Source of the DNA: Roseococcus microcysteis
GTDB lineage: Bacteria; Pseudomonadota; Alphaproteobacteria; Acetobacterales; Acetobacteraceae
Reading direction: 5' to 3'
DNA length: 64,000 bases
Assembly: GCF_014764365.1 (NCBI RefSeq)
Contig: NZ_CP061718.1
Coordinates: 3,116,501 to 3,180,500, forward strand
The position numbers and the translations under genes are program-made. A model generated the notes under the pieces. It was not told where the DNA came from. It made no database searches and was given only the letters and a program-made list of their open reading frames with translations. Of this stretch, positions 42,957-51,769 are shown one piece after another (the stretch's first letter is position 1; each line of letters starts with the position of its first letter).

Positions 42957-44384
42957 ATGAGCCTGAACGACATCGTGCCCGTCCTGCTCTCCGGTGGCAC
43001 GGGAACGCGCCTGTGGCCCCTCTCGCGCGAGGGGTTTCCGAAGCAGTTCTGGCCGCTGGTCTCCTCCCGCAGCATGATCCAGGAGACGGCGCTGCGCGCG
43101 GTGGGCCAGGGCTTCGCCCCGGCCGTGGTGGTGGCGAATGAGGCGCACCGCTTCCTGATCGCGGAGCAGCTGCGCGAGGCTGGCATCCAGGCCCCCCGCA
43201 TCCTGCTGGAGCCGGAGGGCCGCAACTCCGCCCCCGCCATCGCGGCCGCCGCCGCCCTGGTGGCCGAGGCCTCGCCGGGGGCCGTGCTCTGGATCATGGC
43301 CGCAGATGCCGCCATCGAGGACGTGCCGGCCCTGCACCGGGCGCTCGCGCAGGCCGCCCATGCGGCGCGCGAGACGGGGCGCATCGTCACCTTCGGCATG
43401 CGCCCCACCGCGCCCGAGACGAGCTTCGGCTACATCGAGATGGGCGCGCCACTCGCCGACGCGCCCGGCGTCCATGCCGTGGCCCGCTTCACCGAGAAGC
43501 CCGACGCCGCCACCGCCGCCACCCTGCTGGCCGATGGCAAGCATGTCTGGAACAGCGGCATGTTCGTGGCCACCGCCGCCACCCTGGTGACGGAGCTGGA
43601 GCGCCACGCGCCCGAGGTCATCGCCGCCGCCCGCGCCGCCCTGGCCGCGGCCACGCGCGACCTGGACTTCATCCGCCTGGGTGCCGAGGCCTTCCGGGCC
43701 GCGCCCTCCATCTCCATTGACTATGCCGTGATGGAGCGCACGGGCCATGCCGCCGTCATCCCGGCCGAACTCGGCTGGTCGGATGTGGGCAGCTGGGACG
43801 CGCTCTGGACCATCGCGGAGAAGGACGGGGCGGGCAATGCGCTGCAAGGCCCCGTCACCGCCGTGGATTCCACGAACTGCCTGGTCCGCAGCGAGGGCAT
43901 CCGCACCGCCGTGCTGGGGCTGGAGGATGTGGTGGTGGTCGTCACCGAGGACGCCGTGCTGGCCATGCCGCGCCACCGCGCGCAGGATGTGAAGAAGGTG
44001 GTGGAGACGCTGCGCGCCGAGGGCGTGGCCGAGGCCGGCACGCATCGCCGCGTCTATCGCCCCTGGGGCCATTATTCGGGCCTGATCATGGGCGACCGCT
44101 TCCAGGTGAAGGAGATCGTGGTGCGGCCCGGCGGCAAGCTGTCCTTGCAGAAGCACCACCACCGCGCCGAGCATTGGGTGGTGGTGAAGGGCACGGCCCA
44201 GGTGCAGCGCGACGCCGACAGCATCCTGCTGGCCGAGAACCAGTCGGTCTACCTGCCGCTCGGCTGCGTCCACCGCCTGGAGAACCCGGGCATGATCCCC
44301 CTGCACCTGATCGAGGTCCAGGTCGGCTCCTATCTCGGCGAGGACGACATCGTCCGGATCGAGGACACCTACGGGCGCAGCTGA
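42957..44384 (+). CDS. manC: Mannose-1-phosphate guanylyltransferase / mannose-6-phosphate isomerase
   Basis: 475-residue bifunctional enzyme making GDP-mannose. The N-terminal nucleotidyltransferase domain has LLSGGTGTRLWPLSREGFPKQF (pyrophosphorylase signature) and FTEKPDAATA; the C-terminal type II isomerase domain has PWGHYSGL, KEIVVRPGGKLSLQKHHHRAEHW (metal-binding His cluster) and YLPLGCVHRLENPG. GDP-mannose feeds exopolysaccharide or capsule, matching the two flanking glycosyltransferases. It is three bases upstream of the next gene, forming an operon with it. Confidence 0.95.
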   Translation: MSLNDIVPVLLSGGTGTRLWPLSREGFPKQFWPLVSSRSMIQETALRAVGQGFAPAVVVANEAHRFLIAEQLREAGIQAPRILLEPEGRNSAPAIAAAAALVAEASPGAVLWIMAADAAIEDVPALHRALAQAAHAARETGRIVTFGMRPTAPETSFGYIEMGAPLADAPGVHAVARFTEKPDAATAATLLADGKHVWNSGMFVATAATLVTELERHAPEVIAAARAALAAATRDLDFIRLGAEAFRAAPSISIDYAVMERTGHAAVIPAELGWSDVGSWDALWTIAEKDGAGNALQGPVTAVDSTNCLVRSEGIRTAVLGLEDVVVVVTEDAVLAMPRHRAQDVKKVVETLRAEGVAEAGTHRRVYRPWGHYSGLIMGDRFQVKEIVVRPGGKLSLQKHHHRAEHWVVVKGTAQVQRDADSILLAENQSVYLPLGCVHRLENPGMIPLHLIEVQVGSYLGEDDIVRIEDTYGRS

Positions 44385-44387
44385 GGC

Positions 44388-46144
44388 ATGGCGCGCCTCC
44401 TCGCCGACCTGACGGACCTGCTGCACTATTTCCGGATCAACCGGCTGCCGCTCGGCGTGCCGCGGGTCCAGATGGCACTGACCGAGGCGGCGCTGGCGGC
44501 GCCCGAACCCCTGCTGCAGCCCATGGCCTTCGACCCGGCCAGCGGCCGCTTCCGCGCCCTGCCGGCCGAGGAATTGCTGGCCCTGCTGGCCACCGCCCGC
44601 CGGGGCGCCGACATCGAGGCGCCCGACTGGGTGGCGGCCCGCGCCACCATGGCCGAGGCGCACCGGAAGGCCCGCGAGATCGGCTTCGCCGCCGGCGACC
44701 GCGTCTTCACCCCTGGCCTGCCCTTCCTGGTGCCCGGCCAGATGCACCGCCTGCGGGAGTTGCGGCAGGCGCATGGCGTGGCGCTCTGCGCCCTGTTCCA
44801 TGACGCCATCCCGCTGGTGGTGCCCGAGCATTGCACGCCCGAGCTCACTTCGGGCTTCGCGGACAATTTGCTCTCCATCTGCCTGCAGACCGACCGCGTG
44901 GTGGCCACCAGCGCCTGCGCGGCGCGGGATTTCCGCGAATGGCAGCGCCGCCTGCTGCCGGAGCTGGACATCCCGGTGGTGGCCATGCCGCTCGACGCGC
45001 CGCTGCCGCCGGTGGGTGGGGGGACGAGGACGCGCCCTGGCCGGAGGCGCTGGCCGATGGGCGGCCCTATGTGCTCTGCGTCTCGACCCTGGAGAGCCGC
45101 AAGAACCACGTCCTGCTGCTGCACGCCTGGCTGACCCTGCTGCGCCGCCATGGCGAGCATGCGCTGCCGCGCCTGGTGCTGGTGGGGCGCCAGGGCTTCG
45201 GCGCCGAAGCCGCGCTGCGCCTGCTGGAACACGCGCCCGAGCTGCGCCGCAACGTGGTCTGGCTGCGCGACGTGTCGGACGCGCAGCTGGCGCGGCTCTA
45301 CAAGGGCTGCCTCTTCACCATCTTCAACAGCTTCTACGAGGGCTGGGGCCTGCCGGTGACCGAGGCGCTGTCGCATGGCAAGCTCGTGATCGCCCCCGAC
45401 CATTCCAGCCTGCGCGAGGCCGGCGGCACCGCCGCCCTCTACTTCACCCCGCAGAGCGAGCCGGAACTGGCGGAACTCGCCTGGGGCCTCATCCGCGACC
45501 CCGCGCGCCGCGCGGCGCTGGAGGCGGCGCTGCCCGGACGCGTGCGGCTGCGCAGCTGGCGCGAGGTGGTGGAAGGGCTGGCGCGGGAATTGGCGGCGCC
45601 GCTGGTGGCCCTGCCGGGACCCTTCGCCCGCGCGGGCGCCATCACCGGGCGGCGCATCGGCTTCGAGATCCAGCCCGCCATGCCGCCGGCCGCCATGCGC
45701 GCCGCCCATGTGGGCAACGCCCTGATCCTGGAGGGGGATGGCTGGAGCATCCCCGAGGCCTATGGCGTCTGGCTGACCCAGGGCCGGGCGCGGCTGCGCC
45801 TGCCCGCGCTGGAGCGCAGCGGCATGCGCCTCTTCCTCGAGGTCAGCGGCCCGCCCGTCGCCACGGAGACGGGGCTGCGCCTGCATCTGCCCGATGGCAC
45901 CACCGGGCCGTGGCTCAGCCTGCGGCTGGCCGCGCAGGAGCGCCGGCACCTGGAAATGACCCTGCCCGCCGGCCCGGCGGGGGTTGTCGTGGTGGAGTTC
46001 GACACCTCGGGCGCGCGGCCCATCGCCGATGACGACCGCCTGTTCTCCCTCATGCTGCACGGGCTGATGCTGATCGCCGACCACGACCTGCAGCGCACCT
46101 ATGAATATCTGGGGGATCGCCTGCACCTGTCGCGCCTGGGCTGA
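44388..46144 (+). pseudogene. GT4-type glycosyltransferase, frameshifted as sequenced
   Basis: The ATG at 44388 starts a protein with LLADLTDLLHYFRINRLPLGVPRVQM and AVALCALFHDAIPLVVPEH-like sequence. At about 45014-45023 the frame breaks in GGG-T-GGGGGG, and the neighbouring frame carries on with GDEDAPWPEALADGRPYVLC, then STLESRKNHVLLLHAWL, FNSFYEGWGLPVTEALSHGK (the E-x7-E motif) and SLREAGGTAALYF to the stop at 46144. One added base gives 586 codons, a normal two-domain glycosyltransferase with a C-terminal extension of about 170 residues of unknown fold. It is co-transcribed with manC. Confidence 0.85.
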
Positions 46145-46191
46145 CGCCCCACAGCGCGGCCAGCTTTCGTGGACCACGCCGTGGCCTAGCC

Positions 46192-46240
46192 GGGCGGCTG
46201 CTTCACGGCCTGGCGATTCCGCCGACACTGATCAGGCGCT
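46192..46240. repeat. Diverged copy of the palindromic intergenic repeat
   Basis: GGGCGGCTGCTTCAC at 46192 and GGCGATTCCGCC at 46212-46223, with ATCAGGCGCT at 46231-46240, recall the repeat at 46882-46932. The middle part differs and the match is partial, so this is a decayed copy at best. It lies between the glycosyltransferase and the Pro-rich protein gene. Confidence 0.35.
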
Positions 46241-46276
46241 ATCGCCTGGACGGCGGGTGCGATACTTCTTGAGACA

Positions 46277-46870
46277 ATGAGGCTGGTCTGGGTGATTTTC
46301 GGCATCCTGGTCGGCGCCGTGGGCATCGGCGCCTCCGGGGCGGGACAGGCGCAGCCGCAGCGCGGCGGCGCCGTGGAACCCCTGTTGCCCCTGCCGCCGC
46401 CGCCCACGCCCACCGCGCCCCCGATGCGGGCCGCACCGCCCATGGCGCAGCCCGTGCCGACCGCGCCGCCGCCCCCCGCCCCCACCGCCCAGCGCGGCGC
46501 GCAGACGCCGGTGGTCTGGGCCACCATCTATGCCGCGGCGCCCCCGTCGCGCGCCTATGGCATCAGCCCCGCCACGCGCGACCGGCTCATCGCCCACCAG
46601 CGGGCCGAGGCGCAATGCCGCGCAGGGGCCGGCGGCAACACCTGCCGGCGCCTCGTGGAAATCCAGCAGGGCTGCGCCGTGCTGGTGCAGGGCGCGCGCG
46701 ACGACCGGCTGCTGCCCTTCACCACGCCCGACCCCAACCAGCCGGTGATGGTCGTGCTGGCCGGCGCGGGCTTCACCGTGGAGGACGCGACGCGCGACGG
46801 CATGGACCAGTGCCAACGCCGCCAGCGCGGCGCCATCTGCCGCGTCATCGCCTCGATCTGCGCGCGGTGA
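46277..46870 (+). CDS. Secreted Pro-rich protein with DUF4189-like cysteine domain
   Basis: 197 residues: a signal peptide (RLVWVIFGILVGAVGIGAS), then a linker of about 50 residues very rich in Pro and Ala (LPPPPTPTAPPMRAAPPM), then a C-terminal domain starting VVWATIYAAAPPSRAYGIS. The domain has spaced cysteines (AQCRAGAGG, TCRRL, QQGCAVL, QCQRR, ICRV, ICAR) in the paired arrangement seen in DUF4189-like proteins. The Pro linker may span peptidoglycan or hold the domain away from a membrane. Function unknown. Confidence 0.75.
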   Translation: MRLVWVIFGILVGAVGIGASGAGQAQPQRGGAVEPLLPLPPPPTPTAPPMRAAPPMAQPVPTAPPPPAPTAQRGAQTPVVWATIYAAAPPSRAYGISPATRDRLIAHQRAEAQCRAGAGGNTCRRLVEIQQGCAVLVQGARDDRLLPFTTPDPNQPVMVVLAGAGFTVEDATRDGMDQCQRRQRGAICRVIASICAR

Positions 46871-46881
46871 GGGCTTTTCTG

Positions 46882-46932
46882 GGGCGACTGATTCACCGCT
46901 CCGGCGATATCGCCTTCGCGGATCAGGCGCCC
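46882..46932. repeat. Palindromic intergenic repeat, third copy
   Basis: GGGCGACTGAT (46882-46892) faces ATCAGGCGCCC (46922-46932), 10 of 11 positions pairing, around the perfect palindrome GGCGATATCGCC (46903-46914). The inner sequence TTCACCGCTCCGGCGAT and CGCCTTCGCGGAT is the same as in the copies at 20652-20758, but the outer arms differ on both sides together. It sits between convergent genes, and the LysR stop codon lies within it at 46923-46925. A role as a bidirectional hairpin terminator is possible. Confidence 0.75.
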
Positions 46933-47798
46933 TCCTCCTCCCGCGCCGCGGCCACCAGCCACTCGGCGAAGAGGGCGAGCGGTGCGGAGACCCGCCCCGG
47001 CGGCAGCACCAGCCAATAGGCGTCGCCCGCCGGCAGCGCCGCGCGCGCCAGCGGGACGAGGCGCCGCGCCCGCACCTCCTCCCGCACGAAGGCCGGCGGG
47101 CAGATGACGGTGCCCAGCCCCTCCAGCGCCGCCTGGATGGCGAGCGTGGTGCTTTCGTAGAGCAAGGGCGGCGGGGCCTCGGGCAGGCCCGCGCCTTGCC
47201 GCCACCGCGCCCAATCACCGGGCCGCACGCGGCTGCCCAACATGCGCCCCGGGATGGGGGTTTCACGCCCCCGCTGCGCCGCCAGGGCGGGGGCCGCGAA
47301 GGGCGCGATGGTGACGGGCTGCAGCGCCCGCGCCGTGGGGGTGGGGGGCGCGCCGAGCGGGGCGGTGCGGACGGCCGCATCCACGCCCTCGCGGGCGAAA
47401 TCCACGGGGGCGATGGAGGTGCTGACCTCCACATCCAGCCCCGGATGGCGCTGCTTGAAGGCCGAGAGGCGCGGAATCAGCCAGCGCAGCGCCCAGGTGG
47501 TGTAGGCGCGGATGCGCAAGGGCGCCGTCTCCGCCCGCATCTCCCGCGCCGCTGCCTCGATGCGCGCGAAGCCCTCGCGCAGCCCGGTGGCGAGGCGCGC
47601 CCCCGCCTCGGTCAGGCGCAGCGCGTTGGGGCTGCGGTGCACCAGGGCGCAGCCCAGCGCCGCCTCCAGCTCCCGCAGGCGGCGGCTGATGGCGGGCTGC
47701 GTCACCCCCAGCGCGGCGGCGGCGCGCGTCACGCTGCCCGTCTCGGCGATGAGGTGGAAGGCCCGCAGGCTGTCCAGCGGGGGCAGGGCGCTCGGCAT
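46923..47798 (-). CDS. LysR-family transcriptional regulator (GcvA-like)
   Basis: 291 residues from ATG 47798. N-terminal winged helix-turn-helix LRAFHLIAETGSVTRAAAALGVTQPAISRRLRELE, then a periplasmic-binding-like effector domain (APLRIRAYTTWALRWLIPRL, a GcvA-type opening). It is divergent from the Bug receptor gene and shares a 120-bp intergenic region with it, the classical LysR arrangement, so it probably controls the receptor/CoA operon in response to its substrate. Its stop codon is inside a palindromic repeat. Confidence 0.9.
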   Translation of the reverse strand: MPSALPPLDSLRAFHLIAETGSVTRAAAALGVTQPAISRRLRELEAALGCALVHRSPNALRLTEAGARLATGLREGFARIEAAAREMRAETAPLRIRAYTTWALRWLIPRLSAFKQRHPGLDVEVSTSIAPVDFAREGVDAAVRTAPLGAPPTPTARALQPVTIAPFAAPALAAQRGRETPIPGRMLGSRVRPGDWARWRQGAGLPEAPPPLLYESTTLAIQAALEGLGTVICPPAFVREEVRARRLVPLARAALPAGDAYWLVLPPGRVSAPLALFAEWLVAAAREEEGA

Positions 47799-47918
47799 GG
47801 CGCAGCATAACACAGGGTTGGGGCAGGGTGCGAAACTCTGCGGCTTCCCGTGCCGTGCGCGATGGTGCTTTGAATGCCGCGTGCCGGCCAAGACCGGCGC
47901 GACGGAGGAACACCCAGA

Positions 47919-48899
47919 ATGAACCGACGCACCGCCCTGCGGCTCGCCCCCGCGCTGGGCCTTGGGCTGCCCGCCCTGGCCAGCGCGCAGCCCGCCTTCC
48001 CCGACCGCGCGCTCCGCCTGGTCATTCCCTTCACCCCGGGCGGCAGCAACGACATCGTGGGCCGCCTGATCGCGGAGGGCATGTCGGCCCGCCTCGGCAA
48101 GCCCATCGTGGTCGAGAATCGCGGCGGCGCGGGCGGGCTGATCGGCAATGATCTGGTGGCCAAGGCGCCGGCCGATGGCCACACCCTGCTGCTGGCGGGC
48201 AGCGGCAGCTTCCTCATCTCCTCGCTGGTGCAGCCGCGCCTGCCCTATGACCCGGTGCGGGATTTCGCGCCGGTGGGGTATATCGGCGCCGCGCCCAACG
48301 TCATCACCGTCCATCCCTCGGTCGAGGCGCGCAACCTCGCGGACCTCCAGCGCGTGGCCCGCGCCGCGCGCACGCCGCTGCGCTTCGGCACGCCCGGCGT
48401 GGGCACCACCGGCCATGCGCTGGGGGCCATGATCGGCGTGGTGCTGGGGGTGGAGCTGGACGCCATCCATTACCGCGGCACCGGGCCTTCCATGGCGGAT
48501 GCCATCGCGGGGCGGATTGATATCCTGACCAACGCCTCGGCGCCGCTGCTGCCGCCCATCGCGGCGGGGCAGCTGCGGCCGCTGGCCATCGCCGGCCGCA
48601 CGCGCAGCGCCGCCCTGCCGGACCTGTCCACCAGCGTGGAGCAGGGCTTCCCGGACCTCGATTCCGCCACCTGGTATGCCATCCTGACCACGGCCGGCAC
48701 GCCGCCCGACCGCATCGCCACGCTGCACGCCGCGCTGAACGCCGTGCTGGCCGAACCCGAGGTGCGCCGCCGCCTGGTGGAGAGCGGCGTGGACGAGATC
48801 GCCCCCAGCGCCAACCCCGCCGACCTGACGCGCTTCCTGGCGCAGGACCGCACGCGCTGGACGCAGGTGGTGGAGCGCGCGCGGCTGCGCGTCGAATAA
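47919..48899 (+). CDS. Bug-type tripartite tricarboxylate transporter substrate-binding protein
   Basis: 326 residues with an export signal (MNRRTALRLAPALGLGLPALASA). The Bug / TctC fold has FPDRALRLVIPFTPGGSNDIVGRLIAEGM, VVENRGGAGGLIGND and GTTGHALGAMI. Such receptors bind carboxylates and similar anions; no TctA/TctB membrane genes are adjacent, which is common for the many Bug proteins of this kind. ATG 47919 has GGAGG 12 bases upstream. It leads the enoyl-CoA hydratase / acyl-CoA synthetase genes. Confidence 0.9.
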   Translation: MNRRTALRLAPALGLGLPALASAQPAFPDRALRLVIPFTPGGSNDIVGRLIAEGMSARLGKPIVVENRGGAGGLIGNDLVAKAPADGHTLLLAGSGSFLISSLVQPRLPYDPVRDFAPVGYIGAAPNVITVHPSVEARNLADLQRVARAARTPLRFGTPGVGTTGHALGAMIGVVLGVELDAIHYRGTGPSMADAIAGRIDILTNASAPLLPPIAAGQLRPLAIAGRTRSAALPDLSTSVEQGFPDLDSATWYAILTTAGTPPDRIATLHAALNAVLAEPEVRRRLVESGVDEIAPSANPADLTRFLAQDRTRWTQVVERARLRVE

Positions 48900-48911
48900 G
48901 GAACACCGAGC

Positions 48912-49700
48912 ATGACCGAAGACAGCGCCATCCTTCTCACCACCACCGACGGCGTGGCCACGCTGCGCCTCAACCGCCCCGCGCGCCGCAACGCGATTGA
49001 TGACGCGACGCGCGCCCTGATGATCGAGGCGCTGGAGGCGGCGGCGGTGGACCCGGCCGTGCGCGCCCTGGTCGTCACCGGCACGGGCAGCGCCTTCTGC
49101 GCGGGGGGTGATGTGCGCGGCATGCAGCAGCGCCTCGCGGCCCCGCCCGAGGAGGTGGCCTTCAATGGCTGGCGCCGCCAGGGCCGCACCCACCGCGCCG
49201 TCGCCTTGCTGCACAACTTCCCCAAGCCCACCATCGCCGCGGTGAACGGCGCGGCGGCGGGGCTGGGCTGCGACGTGGCCCTGTGCTGCGACTTCATCAT
49301 GGCCGCCGAGAGCGCCCATTTCACCATGAGCTTCATCGCCCGCGGGCTGATCCCCGATGGCGGCGGCATGTATTTCCTGCCCCGCCGCGTGGGCCTGGCC
49401 CGCGCGAAGGAGCTGGTGTTCAGCGGCCGCCGCGTGGGCGCGGCCGAGGCGCTCTCCATGGGCATGATCGAGCGCGTGGTGCCCGATGACGCGCTGCTGC
49501 AGGGCGCCGAGGAATGGGCGCGGGAACTCTCCGGCGGGTCGCTGGCCGCGCTGGCGCTGGCGAAGTCGGTCATGGACCGCTCGCTGGAGATGAGCTTCGA
49601 GGATGTGCTGGCCGAAGGCTCCAAGGCCCAGGCCCTATGCTACACGACGGGCGAGCACCGTGCCTCGGTGGCGGAATTCCTGGCGAAGTCCAAGCGATGA
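48912..49700 (+). CDS. Enoyl-CoA hydratase/isomerase family protein
   Basis: 262-residue crotonase-fold protein. N-terminal LRLNRPARRNAIDD, oxyanion-hole segments GSAFCAGGDVRGM and AVNGAAAGLGCDVALCCD, and the active-site region IARGLIPDGGGMYFLPRRVG. In many hydratases two Glu do catalysis; here the second position is Asp-Gly (PDGGG), as in several isomerases or hydrolases, so the exact reaction is uncertain. The stop overlaps the next start (ATGA), tying it to the acyl-CoA synthetase. Confidence 0.92.
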   Translation: MTEDSAILLTTTDGVATLRLNRPARRNAIDDATRALMIEALEAAAVDPAVRALVVTGTGSAFCAGGDVRGMQQRLAAPPEEVAFNGWRRQGRTHRAVALLHNFPKPTIAAVNGAAAGLGCDVALCCDFIMAAESAHFTMSFIARGLIPDGGGMYFLPRRVGLARAKELVFSGRRVGAAEALSMGMIERVVPDDALLQGAEEWARELSGGSLAALALAKSVMDRSLEMSFEDVLAEGSKAQALCYTTGEHRASVAEFLAKSKR

Positions 49701-51766
49701 GCGCGCTGGGCCAGTTGCTGCGGCCGCGCAGCGTCGCCGTCATCGGCGCCTCGGCCGATGCGTCCAAGATGACCGGCCGGCCGGTGGGCTACCTCCAGCG
49801 CCACGGCTTCCCGGGCGAGATCTGGCCCGTGAATCCGCGCGCCGAGACCATCGCGGGCCTGCCCTGCTTCCCTGAGGTCGCGGCGCTGCCCGGCGCGCCG
49901 GACGCCGCCATCGTGCTGCTCGGCCCCGAGCGCGCCGAGGCCGCGGTGCGCGACCTGGCCGCGCGCGGCTGCGCCGCCGCCATCGTGCTGGCCAGCGGCT
50001 ATGGCGAGGCCAATGCGGAAGGCGCGGCGCGGCAGGAGGCGCTGAAGCGCGCCGCCGGCCCCATGCGGCTGCTGGGCCCCAACACCATCGGCCTCGTGAA
50101 CCTGACCGATGGCATCATGCTCTCGGCCACCGGGGCGCTGGAGGTGGGCGACCTGCCGGCCGGCGCCATTTCCGTCGTCTCGCAATCCGGCGGCATATTG
50201 GGCGCGCTGCTCTCCCGCGCCGCCGACCGGGGCATCGGCTTCGCCAAGCTGGTCTCCACCGGCAATGAGGCGGATCTCGACAGCAGCGACCTCATCGCGG
50301 AGCTGGTCGAGGACGAGGCGACCCGCGTCATCGCCGTCTACATGGAGGGGCTGCGCCGGCCCCAGGCCTTCCGCGCCGCCGCCCGCCGCGCGGCCGAGCT
50401 CGGCAAGCCCATCGTGGTCTACAAGGTGGGGCGCTCGGAATCCGGGGCGCGGGCGGCCACCTCCCACACCGGGGCGCTGGCCGGGGCGGACCGGGTCTAT
50501 GACGCGCTGTTCCGCCAATCGGGCGTGATCCGCGCCGAGAGCTTCAATGATCTGCTGGACATTCCGGCCGCGCTGGCCAAGGGGCGGCGGGCGGCGGGGA
50601 ACCGCGTTGCCATCCTGACCTCCACGGGCGGGGCGGGCACGCTGTTGGCCGACAATTGCGGGCTGGCGGGCATCGAGGTGCCCCCGCCCGATGCCGAGAC
50701 CACCCAGCGCCTCGCCACCCTGCTGGACGAAGACCAGGCGACGGTCGGCCGCAACCCCGTGGACGTGACGCTGGCCGGGCTGCGGCCCGACCTGTTCCGC
50801 GGCGCCATCACGGCGCTGCTGGACAGCCCGCTCTATGACGCGGTGGCGGTGGTGATCGGCTCCTCCGCGCTGGCGGCGCCGGACATCGTGGCGGGCGCCA
50901 TCGTCGAGTGCCAGGCGCGGAGCGACAAGCCCATCCTGGCCTATGTCAGCCCGCACGCGCCGCATCTGGTGCGGCTGCTGAACGGCAAAGGCATCGCGGC
51001 CTTCGCCACGCCGGAAAGCTGCCCGACCGTGCTGCGCGCCCTGCGGGCGCCCGCGCTGCCGGCGGTGGTGGGGGCCCCTGCGGTGAACCCCTCGGCGCTG
51101 TCCGGCCTGCCCGCCGGCAACCTCAACGAGGCGGAGAGCAAGGCGCTCTTCGCCCGCTTCGGCCTGCCCGTGACGCGGGAGGTGGCGGCGCCCGACGCCG
51201 CCGCCGCGCAAGCCGCCGCGGAGGCGATGGGCGGCGAGGTGGTGCTGAAGATCCTCTCCCGCGCCATCGCCCATAAGAGCGAGCTGGGCGGGGTGCGGCT
51301 GGGCCTCAGCCCCGCCGAGATCCCCGCCGCCTGCGCCGACATGTTGGCCCGTGTGCAAGCGGCCGGCGCCCCCGCGCCCGAGGGCTTTCTGGTGCAGGAA
51401 CGCCTGCGCGGCGGGGTCGAGATGATCCTGGGCTTCCACCGTGACCCGCAGCTCGGCCCCGTGCTGCTGCTGGGCGCGGGCGGCGTGGCGGCGGAACTCT
51501 GGGAGGACACGGCGCTGCGCCTGCTGCCCCTGACCCGCGCCGATGCCGAAGCCATGCTGGAGGAGCTGAAATCCGCCCGGCTGCTGCGCGGCTTCCGCGG
51601 CGCCCCACCTGCCGATGTGCCCGCCCTGCTGGACGCCATCATGGCGTTCGCCGCCATGGCGGGCGCGGCGGGGGAGCGGCTGGTGGAGGCGGAGATCAAC
51701 CCGCTCTTCGTCCTGCCGGAGGGGCAGGGGGTCCGGGCGGTGGATGGGTTGGTCGTTTTGCGGTGA
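49697..51766 (+). CDS. NDP-forming acyl-CoA synthetase (acetate-CoA ligase family)
   Basis: 689 residues in the fused arrangement: CoA-binding domain (RSVAVIGASADASKMTGRPVG), succinyl-CoA ligase-like domain (LLGPNTIGLVN, VVSQSGGILGALLS), with phospho-His in ATSHTGALAGADRVYD, and a C-terminal ATP-grasp domain (VVLKILSRAIAHKSELGGVRLGL, GFLVQERLRGGVEMILG and VEAEINPLFV). It makes acyl-CoA from a carboxylate with NTP hydrolysis. Together with the Bug receptor and the hydratase it looks like an uptake-and-activation pathway for an organic acid of unknown identity. Confidence 0.92.
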   Translation: MSALGQLLRPRSVAVIGASADASKMTGRPVGYLQRHGFPGEIWPVNPRAETIAGLPCFPEVAALPGAPDAAIVLLGPERAEAAVRDLAARGCAAAIVLASGYGEANAEGAARQEALKRAAGPMRLLGPNTIGLVNLTDGIMLSATGALEVGDLPAGAISVVSQSGGILGALLSRAADRGIGFAKLVSTGNEADLDSSDLIAELVEDEATRVIAVYMEGLRRPQAFRAAARRAAELGKPIVVYKVGRSESGARAATSHTGALAGADRVYDALFRQSGVIRAESFNDLLDIPAALAKGRRAAGNRVAILTSTGGAGTLLADNCGLAGIEVPPPDAETTQRLATLLDEDQATVGRNPVDVTLAGLRPDLFRGAITALLDSPLYDAVAVVIGSSALAAPDIVAGAIVECQARSDKPILAYVSPHAPHLVRLLNGKGIAAFATPESCPTVLRALRAPALPAVVGAPAVNPSALSGLPAGNLNEAESKALFARFGLPVTREVAAPDAAAAQAAAEAMGGEVVLKILSRAIAHKSELGGVRLGLSPAEIPAACADMLARVQAAGAPAPEGFLVQERLRGGVEMILGFHRDPQLGPVLLLGAGGVAAELWEDTALRLLPLTRADAEAMLEELKSARLLRGFRGAPPADVPALLDAIMAFAAMAGAAGERLVEAEINPLFVLPEGQGVRAVDGLVVLR

Positions 51767-51769
51767 CGC

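Noticed and set aside
44831-46144. Second half of the broken glycosyltransferase as an independent gene starting at 44831
   Set aside because: Its first 60 residues are shadow sequence of the upstream half; homology resumes only after the frame change at about 45014-45023.
47799-47918. LysR T-N11-A operator in the divergent LysR/Bug region
   Set aside because: Several loose matches exist but none with a clear dyad, so no site was annotated.
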